64,000 nucleotides of DNA from Streptomyces sp. NBC_01478. GTDB taxonomy: Bacteria; Actinomycetota; Actinomycetes; Streptomycetales; Streptomycetaceae. Below are positions 16,331 through 24,318 of the stretch, in pieces; position 1 is the first letter of the stretch; each line of letters begins with the position of its first letter. Both the position numbers and the translations under genes were made by a program. The stretch spans positions 744,001 to 808,000 of the forward strand of contig NZ_CP109444.1 in assembly GCF_036227225.1 (NCBI RefSeq), in the 5' to 3' direction. The notes below the pieces were generated by a model. The model saw only the letters and a program-made list of their open reading frames with translations. It did no database searches and was not told the DNA's origin.

Positions 16331-16357
16331 TGAGCACTCACATAGTGAGTATGCTCA
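16331..16357. promoter_or_regulatory. MarR operator between regulator and efflux pump
   Basis: The core ACTCAC-ATA-GTGAGT (16336-16350) is a perfect 6-3-6 inverted repeat. It is flanked by TGAGC at 16331-16335 and GCTCA at 16353-16357, extending the symmetry with a two-base offset. The site ends 5 bases before the pump's GTG start, so a bound dimer would block initiation. Confidence 0.75.
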
Positions 16358-16361
16358 GCAT

Positions 16362-17867
16362 GTGCTGCCGTTCCGACGCCTTCCCGTCCCCCGTGTCTCT
16401 CTTGTCCCCCGCATACCGCCCCGCCTGCGCCCCGGCCAGCGGCTGGTCGTCCCCGTCATGTGTGTCTGCGTGACGTTCATAGCGATCGTCGACGGTGCGA
16501 TCACGACCGTGGCGCTCCCGTCGATCGCCCGCCAGTTCCAGTTGACGACGGCCGCCCTGGACGGGGTGGTCGTGGTCTACCCGGTCTGCCTGGCCATGGC
16601 CATCCCCGCTTCCGCCTGGCTGGTCGAACGGTTCGGCGCCAAACGCGTGTTGCTCACCGCCCTCGGCGCCTTCCTCGCCTCGTCGCTGCTCTGCGGCGCG
16701 GCGGCCGGCCTCGGCCAGCTCGTCGCCTCCCGCGCCGTGCAGGGCCTGTCCGCCGGAGTACTGTTCCCGGCCGCGTCGTCGCTGCTCTACAGCACCTTCA
16801 ACTCCTGGGAGCAGGTGCGGATCTCGCGGTACATGATCATCCCGCAGCAGATAGCCCCGGCCGTCGCCCCCATGCTCGGTGGACTGCTGGTGGACCATCT
16901 GTCCTGGCGCTGGGTGTTCTACGTCAACCTGCCGCTGGGCCTGCCCGCCGTGCTGTTCGGGGCGCTGTTCCTCGCCGGGTACCGCGGCCACCGGCCCGGC
17001 CGCTTCGACCTCACCGGGCTGCTGCTGAGCGCGGCGGCGCTGGGCGGCGTGATGTTCGGCGTCTGCGAGGGCCCCAACCGCGGCTGGTCCTCCCCCGCCG
17101 TCGTCACCGCCCTCGTCCTGGGCGCGGTCCTGCTCGCCGCCGCCGTCGTCTTCGAACTACGCGTCTCCGAGCCGCTGTTGAAACTCCGCCTCTTCGCGGA
17201 CCGGCTCTTCCGGGACACCAACCTGATCAATCTGGTGGGCCTGGTGCCGATCCTCGGCGCGATGTACCTCGGCCCGCTCTTCCTCCAGCAGGGGCAGGGC
17301 CGTTCCGCGCTGGAGTCCGGCACGAGCACCTTCCCCGAGGCCTTCGGCGTCCTGCTGACCGTCCAGATCGCCGGGATCCTCTACTCCAGGGTCGGCCCCC
17401 GGATCATCATCGGCAGCGGTCTGGCGATGGTGAGCGCGGTCCTGCTGCTCCTCGCCACCTGCGACCAGGACACGGGCCTGTGGACCTTCCGCGGCTACAT
17501 GTTCCTGCTCGGCGTCGGCATGGGCGGCGTCTTCATGCCGACCACGGTGGCCTCGCTGGCGACCCTCTCCCGCAAGGACCTGGCCCAGGCCTCCACGCTG
17601 AACACGGTCGTACGGCAGACCGGCGGCGCCTTCGCACCGGCGGCGGTGACCACGGCCCTGGTCCTGAGCACGCCCACGACCGCCGCGGCGAATCCGCCCG
17701 TCTCCGCCTACCAGCACGCCTACCTCACGCTGGCCGTCCTCGCCGCGGCCACCGCCGTCTTCGCCTTCACGATCCCCGACGGCCCGGCCCGCGCCGCGGC
17801 GCGCGGCACCACCGCGGCGGGCGGCGGGAACGCTCCGCTGCGACGCAGGCATGAGGAGGCACACTGA
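16362..17867 (+). CDS. MFS efflux transporter, DHA2 (EmrB/QacA) type
   Basis: A protein of 501 residues with 14 predicted membrane helices. GTG 16362 (VLPFRRLPVPRV) is the likely start; ATG 16458, at the edge of the first helix, would cut the leader. Helix 1 carries FIAIVDGAITTVALPSIARQ, close to the LDxTIVNVALP motif of drug/proton antiporters, and the loop after helix 2 has RFGAKRVLL. Helix 5 has the antiporter-type motif (WRWVFYVNLPLGLP). Substrates are probably toxic organic compounds. No ribosome site is visible before 16362, so the mRNA may be leaderless. Divergent from its presumed repressor at 15847. Confidence 0.9.
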   Translation: MLPFRRLPVPRVSLVPRIPPRLRPGQRLVVPVMCVCVTFIAIVDGAITTVALPSIARQFQLTTAALDGVVVVYPVCLAMAIPASAWLVERFGAKRVLLTALGAFLASSLLCGAAAGLGQLVASRAVQGLSAGVLFPAASSLLYSTFNSWEQVRISRYMIIPQQIAPAVAPMLGGLLVDHLSWRWVFYVNLPLGLPAVLFGALFLAGYRGHRPGRFDLTGLLLSAAALGGVMFGVCEGPNRGWSSPAVVTALVLGAVLLAAAVVFELRVSEPLLKLRLFADRLFRDTNLINLVGLVPILGAMYLGPLFLQQGQGRSALESGTSTFPEAFGVLLTVQIAGILYSRVGPRIIIGSGLAMVSAVLLLLATCDQDTGLWTFRGYMFLLGVGMGGVFMPTTVASLATLSRKDLAQASTLNTVVRQTGGAFAPAAVTTALVLSTPTTAAANPPVSAYQHAYLTLAVLAAATAVFAFTIPDGPARAAARGTTAAGGGNAPLRRRHEEAH

Positions 17868-17926
17868 GCAGGCGTACCAAGTCCCGTTCAGGAGAGCCGT
17901 GACGGAAGCGGCACCGACCGCCGCTC

Positions 17927-19174
17927 TCAGGAGCCGACCGGCGAAACCGACCAGGATTCCCGGGAGTTGAGTACGGCGGTCGTGCACCCGGCAAGCTCCT
18001 TGTACCCCTGGGAGACAGCCGACGCCTGCTCCGCGGACACCGGGCCGCCGATCTCCTCGGCCAGGGCGATGATCTTCTCCGGGCCCGACTCGCGGTTGGC
18101 CAGCACGAGTTGGTTCAGGGGTTCGCGGCGCAGGTGCTCGTACTCCTCCAGGGCCCGTACGGGATCGTCGTGCCGGGACAGCGCCCAGGCCAGGACACGT
18201 GCGTCGACGATCGACTGGGAGCCGCCGTTCATGCCCATGGGGTACATGGGATGGGCGGCGTCGCCGACCAGCGTCACCCGGCCGAAACTCCAGCGCGGCA
18301 GCGGGTCCCGGTCCACCATCGGGTACTCGTGGATGCCGGTGGAGCCGCGGATCAGTTCGGGCAGATCGACCCAGGGCAGCTCCCAGCCGGCCAGCCCGGC
18401 CAGCGCCTCGTCCATCGGGACCGGGCGGTGGGAGCGGTCGAGTTCCTCGCCGCGCTCCGGTCGACGGATCACCTCCAGCACCCAGTTCATCAGCGTGGGG
18501 CCGCCCTCGACCGCCGGGTCGGCGACGGGGTAGGCGACGAACTTGTCCCCGGGGCGACCGCCGGCCACCACGATGGCCCGCCCGCCGAGGAGGTGCGGGT
18601 ACCGGCTCAGGCCCCGCCACATCTGGACGCCGTTGCCCCGCGGCGGCCCCTCGTCGGGGTGGAGTCGGTCCCGCAGCCGGGAGTCGATGCCGTCGGCGCC
18701 GACGAGGACATCGGCGTCGAGCACGACGGAGGCGCCGGTGCGGCGGTCGACGAACTGCGCCGCCACGCCCGGCTCTTGGTGCTCGAATCGTTCGAAGGCC
18801 ATGCCGGTGCGGACCGCGTCGGGGCCGATGCGGGTACGGACCGCGTCCAACAGCAGCATCTGCAACTTGCCCCGGTGGACGGAGAATTGGGGCCACCGGT
18901 AGCCGGCCGCCAGACCGAGCGGTTCCTCCCAGATCCGGCGTCCCCGACGATCGCAGTAGACCAGCCGCTCCGGCGGCAGCGCGATGGCCTCCAGGGCATC
19001 GCCGAGCCCGAGTTCGGTGAGTTCGCGTACGGCGTGGGGAAGCAGGTTGATGCCGACGCCCACCGCGTGCAGTTCCCGGGCGGACTCGCAGACGAGCGGA
19101 GTCATCCCCGCGGCGTGCAGACTCAGAGCGGTGACAAGACCGGCGACGCCGCCGCCCACCACGACAACCTTCAC
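17927..19174 (-). CDS. FAD-dependent aromatic monooxygenase (PHBH type)
   Basis: A 415-residue group A flavin monooxygenase. GTG 19174 is chosen for GGGAG 7 bases upstream. It shows the Rossmann GxGxxG (VVVVGGGVAGLVTAL), the DG motif (VGADGIDSRLRD) and the GD motif (TLVGDAAHPMYPMG), with NGGSQSIVDA after it. Such enzymes hydroxylate phenols or polyketide aromatics with NAD(P)H and oxygen. It is divergent from an acyl-CoA-dehydrogenase-fold monooxygenase; an inverted repeat lies in the gap. The two enzymes and the SDR at 20683 may belong to one pathway. Substrate unknown. Confidence 0.9.
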   Translation of the reverse strand: MKVVVVGGGVAGLVTALSLHAAGMTPLVCESARELHAVGVGINLLPHAVRELTELGLGDALEAIALPPERLVYCDRRGRRIWEEPLGLAAGYRWPQFSVHRGKLQMLLLDAVRTRIGPDAVRTGMAFERFEHQEPGVAAQFVDRRTGASVVLDADVLVGADGIDSRLRDRLHPDEGPPRGNGVQMWRGLSRYPHLLGGRAIVVAGGRPGDKFVAYPVADPAVEGGPTLMNWVLEVIRRPERGEELDRSHRPVPMDEALAGLAGWELPWVDLPELIRGSTGIHEYPMVDRDPLPRWSFGRVTLVGDAAHPMYPMGMNGGSQSIVDARVLAWALSRHDDPVRALEEYEHLRREPLNQLVLANRESGPEKIIALAEEIGGPVSAEQASAVSQGYKELAGCTTAVLNSRESWSVSPVGS

Positions 19175-19306
19175 GTGTTCTCCCTTGCGTTCGAGGTCCG
19201 GGTGTTCGGGGTCCACCGCACCAACTCGACCTGGACGGCTGCCAGTTCGGCGGGTGCGACAAGAACGGCCGCAAGCCCGGACGCCGCCGTCAGCTTATCC
19301 GGAGGA

Positions 19307-19327
19307 ATCATCTCCAGGTAAGATGAT
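19307..19327. promoter_or_regulatory. Perfect inverted repeat between divergent oxygenase genes
   Basis: ATCATCT-CCAGGTA-AGATGAT is a perfect 7-7-7 repeat within the 229-base gap between the FAD monooxygenase and the gene at 19404. It has the size and place of an operator controlling both promoters. No TetR or MarR gene directly adjoins; the nearest regulator downstream on the plus strand is the LAL protein at 21512. Confidence 0.55.
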
Positions 19328-19403
19328 GTTGTTGCGCGGCGGTCCGATCGCGCTCGGAGCAGCACTGTCCGTCGTGGATCAGACGCCATTGAAGGGACCC
19401 CCG

Positions 19404-20603
19404 ATGACTCACCCGTACGACCGGGATCGCTTACCGCAGGGTGCCGCCGAGGCCCGACTCGTCCATGTGGCACGGTTCGTGGCGCCGGTCGTCGCGGCCC
19501 ACGTCGAACAGACCGAGCAGCAGCGCACGTTGGCCGAGCCGAGCGTGAAGGCGCTGCGCGAGGCCGGACTGTTCACCCTGGGCACCCCGCGCCGTTACGG
19601 CGGCCACGGCGCCGGCGTGCGCACCGCCGTCGACGTGTGTGCCGAGCTGGCCGCGGGATGCGCGTCGAGTTCCTGGCTCGTCGGTATCGCCTACGGGGCC
19701 GCGCTGTTCGCCTCGCAACTGCCCGACGAGGTGCGCGGCGCGGTCTGGACGTCGGATCCCGATGTCCTGCTCTGCGGGGCCGCCAATCCTTCCGGTTCCG
19801 TCACGGCGGTGCCCGGCGGTCTCGAACTCGGCGGGCGGTGGCCGTGGATATCCGGCATCGACCACGCGGCCTGGGTGCTGTTGGGCATCGTTCGGGAGGA
19901 CCGCGGCCGGCCGGAGCGCGGGCTGGCCCTCGTCCCCGCGGCCGAACTGACGGTGGCGGACACCTGGCACATGGCCGGCATGCGCGGCACCGGAAGCCGT
20001 ACGGCCCTGGCGGAGCGCCTCTTCGTCCCGGACGAGCGGTTCGTGTCGTTCGCCGAGATCGCCGAGGGGATCGGCGTCCGGCGTCATCCGGGCGAGGCCC
20101 GGGTCGTCTTCCCACTGTCCATCAACCTCCCGCTGGTCGGCACGGGTGTCGGCATCGCCCGCGGCGCCCTGGAACTGGTCGTCCGGGACCTCGCGGGCGG
20201 CAAGCGGTCCGTCTCCCCCCTGCACTCCCACACGGCGGATGCGGCTCCTCACCAACTGAACGTCGCCCAGGCCGCCACGTTGATCGACACGGCCCGACTG
20301 CACGTACGGCGCGCGGCCGACGAGATCGACGAGGCCGCGCGCGAGGGACGGCGCCCCGACCTGGAGACCCGGGCGCGACTGCGGATGGACGGCAGCCACG
20401 CGATGCGCTGCGCCCGCGACGCCGTCAGCCTCCTGCTCGACACGGCCGGCGCGAGCAGCCTCTCCGACGACTCACCGCTGCAACGCGCCTGGCGCGACAT
20501 CGGGACGGCCTCCCGCCACGCGGCACTGAGCGTCGAGACCAGCCGCGAGCTCTACGGCCGTGTCCTGCTCGGCCGGCCGCTCCCCCACACCGACGTCGTC
20601 TGA
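19404..20603 (+). CDS. Acyl-CoA-dehydrogenase-fold flavin monooxygenase (group D type)
   Basis: A 399-residue protein with the three-domain ACAD fold. ATG 19404 (MTHPYDRDRLP) follows AAGGGA. The N-terminal helices (ALREAGLFTLGTPRRYGGHG) and the middle beta domain (GGRWPWISGIDHAAWVLLG) match the branch that includes DszC, HsaA and antibiotic hydroxylases, rather than true acyl-CoA dehydrogenases; no catalytic Glu of the dehydrogenase type is evident. These enzymes use reduced flavin supplied by a separate reductase, and none is seen nearby. Followed by the SDR and a LAL regulator on the same strand. Confidence 0.8.
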   Translation: MTHPYDRDRLPQGAAEARLVHVARFVAPVVAAHVEQTEQQRTLAEPSVKALREAGLFTLGTPRRYGGHGAGVRTAVDVCAELAAGCASSSWLVGIAYGAALFASQLPDEVRGAVWTSDPDVLLCGAANPSGSVTAVPGGLELGGRWPWISGIDHAAWVLLGIVREDRGRPERGLALVPAAELTVADTWHMAGMRGTGSRTALAERLFVPDERFVSFAEIAEGIGVRRHPGEARVVFPLSINLPLVGTGVGIARGALELVVRDLAGGKRSVSPLHSHTADAAPHQLNVAQAATLIDTARLHVRRAADEIDEAAREGRRPDLETRARLRMDGSHAMRCARDAVSLLLDTAGASSLSDDSPLQRAWRDIGTASRHAALSVETSRELYGRVLLGRPLPHTDVV

Positions 20604-20609
20604 TCCCCG

Positions 20610-20641
20610 TACCGACATACCGACGTACCGACATACCGATG
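20610..20641. repeat. Tandem octamer repeat TACCGACA-type x4
   Basis: Four 8-base units TACCGACA, TACCGACG, TACCGACA, TACCGATG run end to end between the ACAD-fold gene (ends 20603) and the SDR start at 20683. Slippage or a regulator-binding array are both possible. Confidence 0.7.
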
Positions 20642-20682
20642 ACGACCGATCCCGGCAGCGCAAGCGAAGGAGACCCGAACCG

Positions 20683-21465
20683 GTGGGTGCACCCCGACCG
20701 TCAACGGGCCCGGTCCGACCGACGGCGGACCGCAAGGTCGCTCTCGTCACCGGCGCCGCCCGTGGCATCGGCGCCGCGATCGCCGGGGAACTGCACCGGC
20801 GCGGTCTGCGGGTGGCACTGCTGGACCAGGACCGCAACGGAGCGCGGGCCCTGGCCAAAACCCTTGATCCTCAAGGGGATTCGGCCATGGCGGTGCACGC
20901 CGACGTCGGCGACCCCGAGGAGACACGGCGCGCGGTGCGGGCGGTGTCCTCGGCGTGGCGCAGCCCCGACGTCCTGGTCAACAACGCGGCGCGCACGGCA
21001 CCCGGCTCGGTGTGGGACGTCGAGCTCGACGAGTGGGACGCCCTCATGGCCACCAACCTGCGCAGCGTCCTCGTCCTCACCCGGCTCTGCGCCCCGGCTA
21101 TGCGGGAGCGCGGCTGGGGGCGTGTCGTCAACCTCGCCTCGCTGGCGGGGCAGCAGGGCGGACTGGTCGCCGGCCCGCACTACGCCGCGGCGAAAGCGGG
21201 GGTGCTGGTGCTGACCAAGGTCTTCGCACAGGAACTCGCTCCGCACGGCGTCACCGTCAACGCCGTCGCTCCCGCGGCCGTACAGACGCCCGTGATGGAC
21301 GAGCTGCCCGCCGAGGCGCTGCGGCGGGCCGCCGAGCGCATTCCCGTGGGCAGGTTCGGGCGGCCCGAGGAGGTGGCCGCGCTCGTGGGACACCTGACGG
21401 GGGACGACACCGGATACATCACCGGTGCCACGCTGGACGTCAACGGCGGTCTGTTCATGCGGTGA
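20683..21465 (+). CDS. Short-chain dehydrogenase/reductase (FabG-like)
   Basis: A 260-residue SDR. The GTG at 20683 follows AAGGAG; no better start is in frame. Classical features are present: TGAARGIGAAIAGEL for NAD(P) binding, NNAARTAPG, the Ser in NLASLAG and the YAAAK catalytic pair, then VNAVAPAAVQTPVMDEL and the C-terminal DDTGYITGATLDVNGG. It should reduce a ketone or oxidise a secondary alcohol. It is transcribed after the flavin monooxygenase and before a LAL regulator, consistent with a small oxidative pathway. Confidence 0.9.
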   Translation: MGAPRPSTGPVRPTADRKVALVTGAARGIGAAIAGELHRRGLRVALLDQDRNGARALAKTLDPQGDSAMAVHADVGDPEETRRAVRAVSSAWRSPDVLVNNAARTAPGSVWDVELDEWDALMATNLRSVLVLTRLCAPAMRERGWGRVVNLASLAGQQGGLVAGPHYAAAKAGVLVLTKVFAQELAPHGVTVNAVAPAAVQTPVMDELPAEALRRAAERIPVGRFGRPEEVAALVGHLTGDDTGYITGATLDVNGGLFMR

Positions 21466-21511
21466 GAGCGCAGGCCAGGCGTAAGGTTCCGAGCTCGGAA
21501 GGGAGATGCGT

Positions 21512-24289
21512 ATGGACGGGGACGGGTCTCCGCGGACGGATCCGGCGGAGACGCTCATCGGCCGTGATCACGACCTCGGGCTGGTCCGGGGGTTCGTCGA
21601 CGAGGCCATGGTCTCCGGCGGGGCGCTGCTGCTGTCCGGGGACGCCGGTGTCGGCAAGACCGTGCTGCTGGACGCCGCGGCCGGACAGGCCCACGGCGCG
21701 GGTGCGCGGGTCGTGCGTGCCGCCGGTGTGGAGTTCGAGAGCAGCATCAGCTTCGCGGGGCTCCACCAGGTCCTTCAGCCGCTGCTGGCCGGGCTCGACC
21801 GCCTGACCGACCCGTACCGCACCGCCCTGAGCGTCGCGCTGGGCCTGGACCAGGGCGCGCCCTCCGATCAACTCCTGGTGTCGAACGCGACGCTGACCCT
21901 GCTCGTCCAGGCCGCCGCCGAGCGCCCGTTGCTGGTGATCGTCGACGATCTCCCGTGGCTGGACCGGGCCAGCGCCGTGGTGCTGGGTTTCGTCGCCCGC
22001 CGTCTGGGCGGCAGCAGGGTCGGCTTTCTCGGCGCCTACCGGTCGGGCGAGGGCAGCTTCTTCGAACGCGGCGGAGTCCCCCTGCACCACGTACAGCCGC
22101 TCGACACGCCGGCCGCGGCCGCGTTGATCCAGGCGCGCTCCCCCGCCCTGGCCCCGCGCGTGCGGGAGCGGCTGCTGACGGAGGCGCAGGGCAATCCGCT
22201 GGCCCTGCTGGAGCTGCCCGTCGCGCTCAGCGGCCCACAGCGCTCCGGCGCCGCCGTACCCGAACTGCTGCCGTTGAGCCACCGCCTCCAGGCCGTGTTC
22301 GCGTCCCGCGTCGAGACGCTGCCCGCCGCGACCCGGCTGCTTCTCCTGTACGCGGTCCTGGACGGCACCGGCGATCTGCGCGTCCTCGCGTCGGCCGCCG
22401 CCCGGGGGCCCGGCATGGAAGACCTGGCGCACGCGGAGCGGGCCGGGCTCGTGGACGCGACCGGCGGCCGGCTGGCGTTCCGCCACCCCCTGACCCGCTC
22501 CGCCGTCGTGGCGCTCTCCACCAGCGAACAGCGCCGCGAGGTCCATCGCGCGCTGGCGGAGTACCGGTCCGACCGCCCCGAGCGACGCGCCTGGCATCTC
22601 GCCCATGCCACGGTCGAGCCCAGCGAGGACGTCGCGAGCCTCCTGGAGGCGGTGGCGCGCGACACCGTACGGCGTGGTGACGCGGGCGGCGCCATCGCCG
22701 CGCTGCTGCGCGCCGCCGAGCTGAGCCCACGCGGCTACGAGCGCAGTCGCCGGATCGCCGAGGCGGCCTATCTCGGCGCGGATCTCACCGGCGATCTGCG
22801 CGACGTGCCCCGACTGCTCGAAGAGGCCCGCCTCGCCGACGGCGGACGGGCGGGACCGCTGGTCGCGGCCGTCGCGGCGGCCCACCACATCCTCCTCAGC
22901 GGCGAGGGCGACCTCGACACCGCCCACCGGCTGCTCGTCGGCGCGATCGACATGCAGCATCAGCCGTACGACGCCACCGATCCCACCATGATCGACGCGC
23001 TGTACACCCTCGCCTGGCTGTGCCAGAGCAGTCAGCGCACCGAGCTGTGGAAGCCGCTGCACCGGGCGCTCCGCCTGCTGAAACCGGAGGTCCCGGACCA
23101 ACTCGCCCTGACCATCGGCACGATGGCCGACCCGGCCCGCACGGCACCGCCCGCGCTCGGGAGGCTCGACGAGGCCATCGCGGCTCTCGACCGGGAGGCC
23201 GACCCGGTCCGGGTCATCCGGCTCGCCATGACCTCCCTCTACGTCGACCGGTTGCCGGCCTGCCGGACGGCGCTGCGGCGCGTGCTGCGCGACGGGCGGG
23301 ACAACAGCTCGCTCACCGTGGAGATCCAGGGGCTGGTGTATCTGGGCAGGGACCATTTCGCGTCGGGTGAGTGGGACGAGCTGGAGGCGCAGGCCGCACA
23401 GGGCCGGGATCTGGGCGAGGCCCACAGCTACCAGTTGCTGTCGACGGAGTTCCTGTACCAGCGTGCGCTGGTCGCCGCCGCCCGCGGCGACGAGACCGTC
23501 ACCCGCGCCCTGACGGACGAGATGACCCTGTGGGCGACCCCGCGCGGGGTCGGCTCCTACCTGTCGTGCGCCTCGCACGCGCGGGCGCTCGCCGCGCTCG
23601 GCCAGGGACGCTTCGAGGACGCCTACCGGCACGCGTGCGCCATCAGCCGCGCGGGGGAACTCGCCTCGCACGTCCCCCCGGCGCTGTTCGTCGTCATGGA
23701 TCTCGTCGAGGCGGCCGTCAGAACGGGCCGGACCACGGAGGCGACGGCTCACGCGGCGGCGGCCCAGGAGGCCGGCATCGCCGCGATCTCGCCACGGCTC
23801 GCCCTGCTCGTGAAGGCGTCGGCGGCCCTCGCGGCCGTGGACCACGAGGCGATCGGCCTGTTCGAGGAGGCCCTCGCGGTCCCCGGCACCGACCGCTGGC
23901 CCTTCGAACTGGCCCGGGTCCGCCTCGCCTACGGCGAACGCCTCCGCCGGGTGAAGTCCACGACGGAGGCACGCACCCAACTCGCCGACGCCATCGACAC
24001 GTTCGAGCGTCTCGGCGCCCGCCCCTGGACCGCCCGGGCGGGCAACGAGCTGCGGGCGACCGGCCTGTCCGTCGGCGCCGCCGGGGTCACCGGCCCGGCG
24101 TCACTGACACCCCAGCAACGGGAGATCGCCCTCCTCGCGGCGGCCGGCCTCACCAACAAGCAGATCGCGGAACGCCTCTTCCTCTCCCCGCGCACCGTCG
24201 CCGCCCACCTGCGCCAGCTCTTCCCCAAACTGGGCGTGGCCTCCCGCGCCGCACTGCGCGACGCGCTGGCGGAGCTGCCACCGGACTAG
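21512..24289 (+). CDS. LAL-type LuxR transcriptional regulator
   Basis: A large ATP-binding LuxR regulator of 925 residues. ATG 21512 has GGGAG 6 bases upstream; an ATG 6 bases earlier is too close. The N-terminal AAA-type module shows Walker A (LSGDAGVGKTVLLD) and Walker B (LLVIVDDLPWLD). The middle 500 residues are helical repeats. The last 65 residues are a LuxR helix-turn-helix (LTPQQREIALLAAAGLTNKQ, IAERLFLSPRTVAAHL). LAL proteins often activate antibiotic or sugar pathways. It sits 46 bases downstream of the SDR gene, so it could control the oxygenase genes beside it. Confidence 0.93.
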   Translation: MDGDGSPRTDPAETLIGRDHDLGLVRGFVDEAMVSGGALLLSGDAGVGKTVLLDAAAGQAHGAGARVVRAAGVEFESSISFAGLHQVLQPLLAGLDRLTDPYRTALSVALGLDQGAPSDQLLVSNATLTLLVQAAAERPLLVIVDDLPWLDRASAVVLGFVARRLGGSRVGFLGAYRSGEGSFFERGGVPLHHVQPLDTPAAAALIQARSPALAPRVRERLLTEAQGNPLALLELPVALSGPQRSGAAVPELLPLSHRLQAVFASRVETLPAATRLLLLYAVLDGTGDLRVLASAAARGPGMEDLAHAERAGLVDATGGRLAFRHPLTRSAVVALSTSEQRREVHRALAEYRSDRPERRAWHLAHATVEPSEDVASLLEAVARDTVRRGDAGGAIAALLRAAELSPRGYERSRRIAEAAYLGADLTGDLRDVPRLLEEARLADGGRAGPLVAAVAAAHHILLSGEGDLDTAHRLLVGAIDMQHQPYDATDPTMIDALYTLAWLCQSSQRTELWKPLHRALRLLKPEVPDQLALTIGTMADPARTAPPALGRLDEAIAALDREADPVRVIRLAMTSLYVDRLPACRTALRRVLRDGRDNSSLTVEIQGLVYLGRDHFASGEWDELEAQAAQGRDLGEAHSYQLLSTEFLYQRALVAAARGDETVTRALTDEMTLWATPRGVGSYLSCASHARALAALGQGRFEDAYRHACAISRAGELASHVPPALFVVMDLVEAAVRTGRTTEATAHAAAAQEAGIAAISPRLALLVKASAALAAVDHEAIGLFEEALAVPGTDRWPFELARVRLAYGERLRRVKSTTEARTQLADAIDTFERLGARPWTARAGNELRATGLSVGAAGVTGPASLTPQQREIALLAAAGLTNKQIAERLFLSPRTVAAHLRQLFPKLGVASRAALRDALAELPPD

Positions 24290-24292
24290 GGC

Positions 24293-24316
24293 GGGGACGG
24301 GGACGGGGACGGGGAC
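24293..24316. repeat. Tandem hexamer GGGGAC x4
   Basis: Four perfect GGGGAC units fill the 29-base gap between the convergent LAL gene and the oxidase gene. A simple slippage repeat; no role is evident. Confidence 0.8.
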
Positions 24317-24318
24317 GA

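Noticed and set aside
20610..20641. Octamer repeats as a CRISPR array
   Set aside because: Units are 8 bases with no spacers; no cas genes anywhere in the window.
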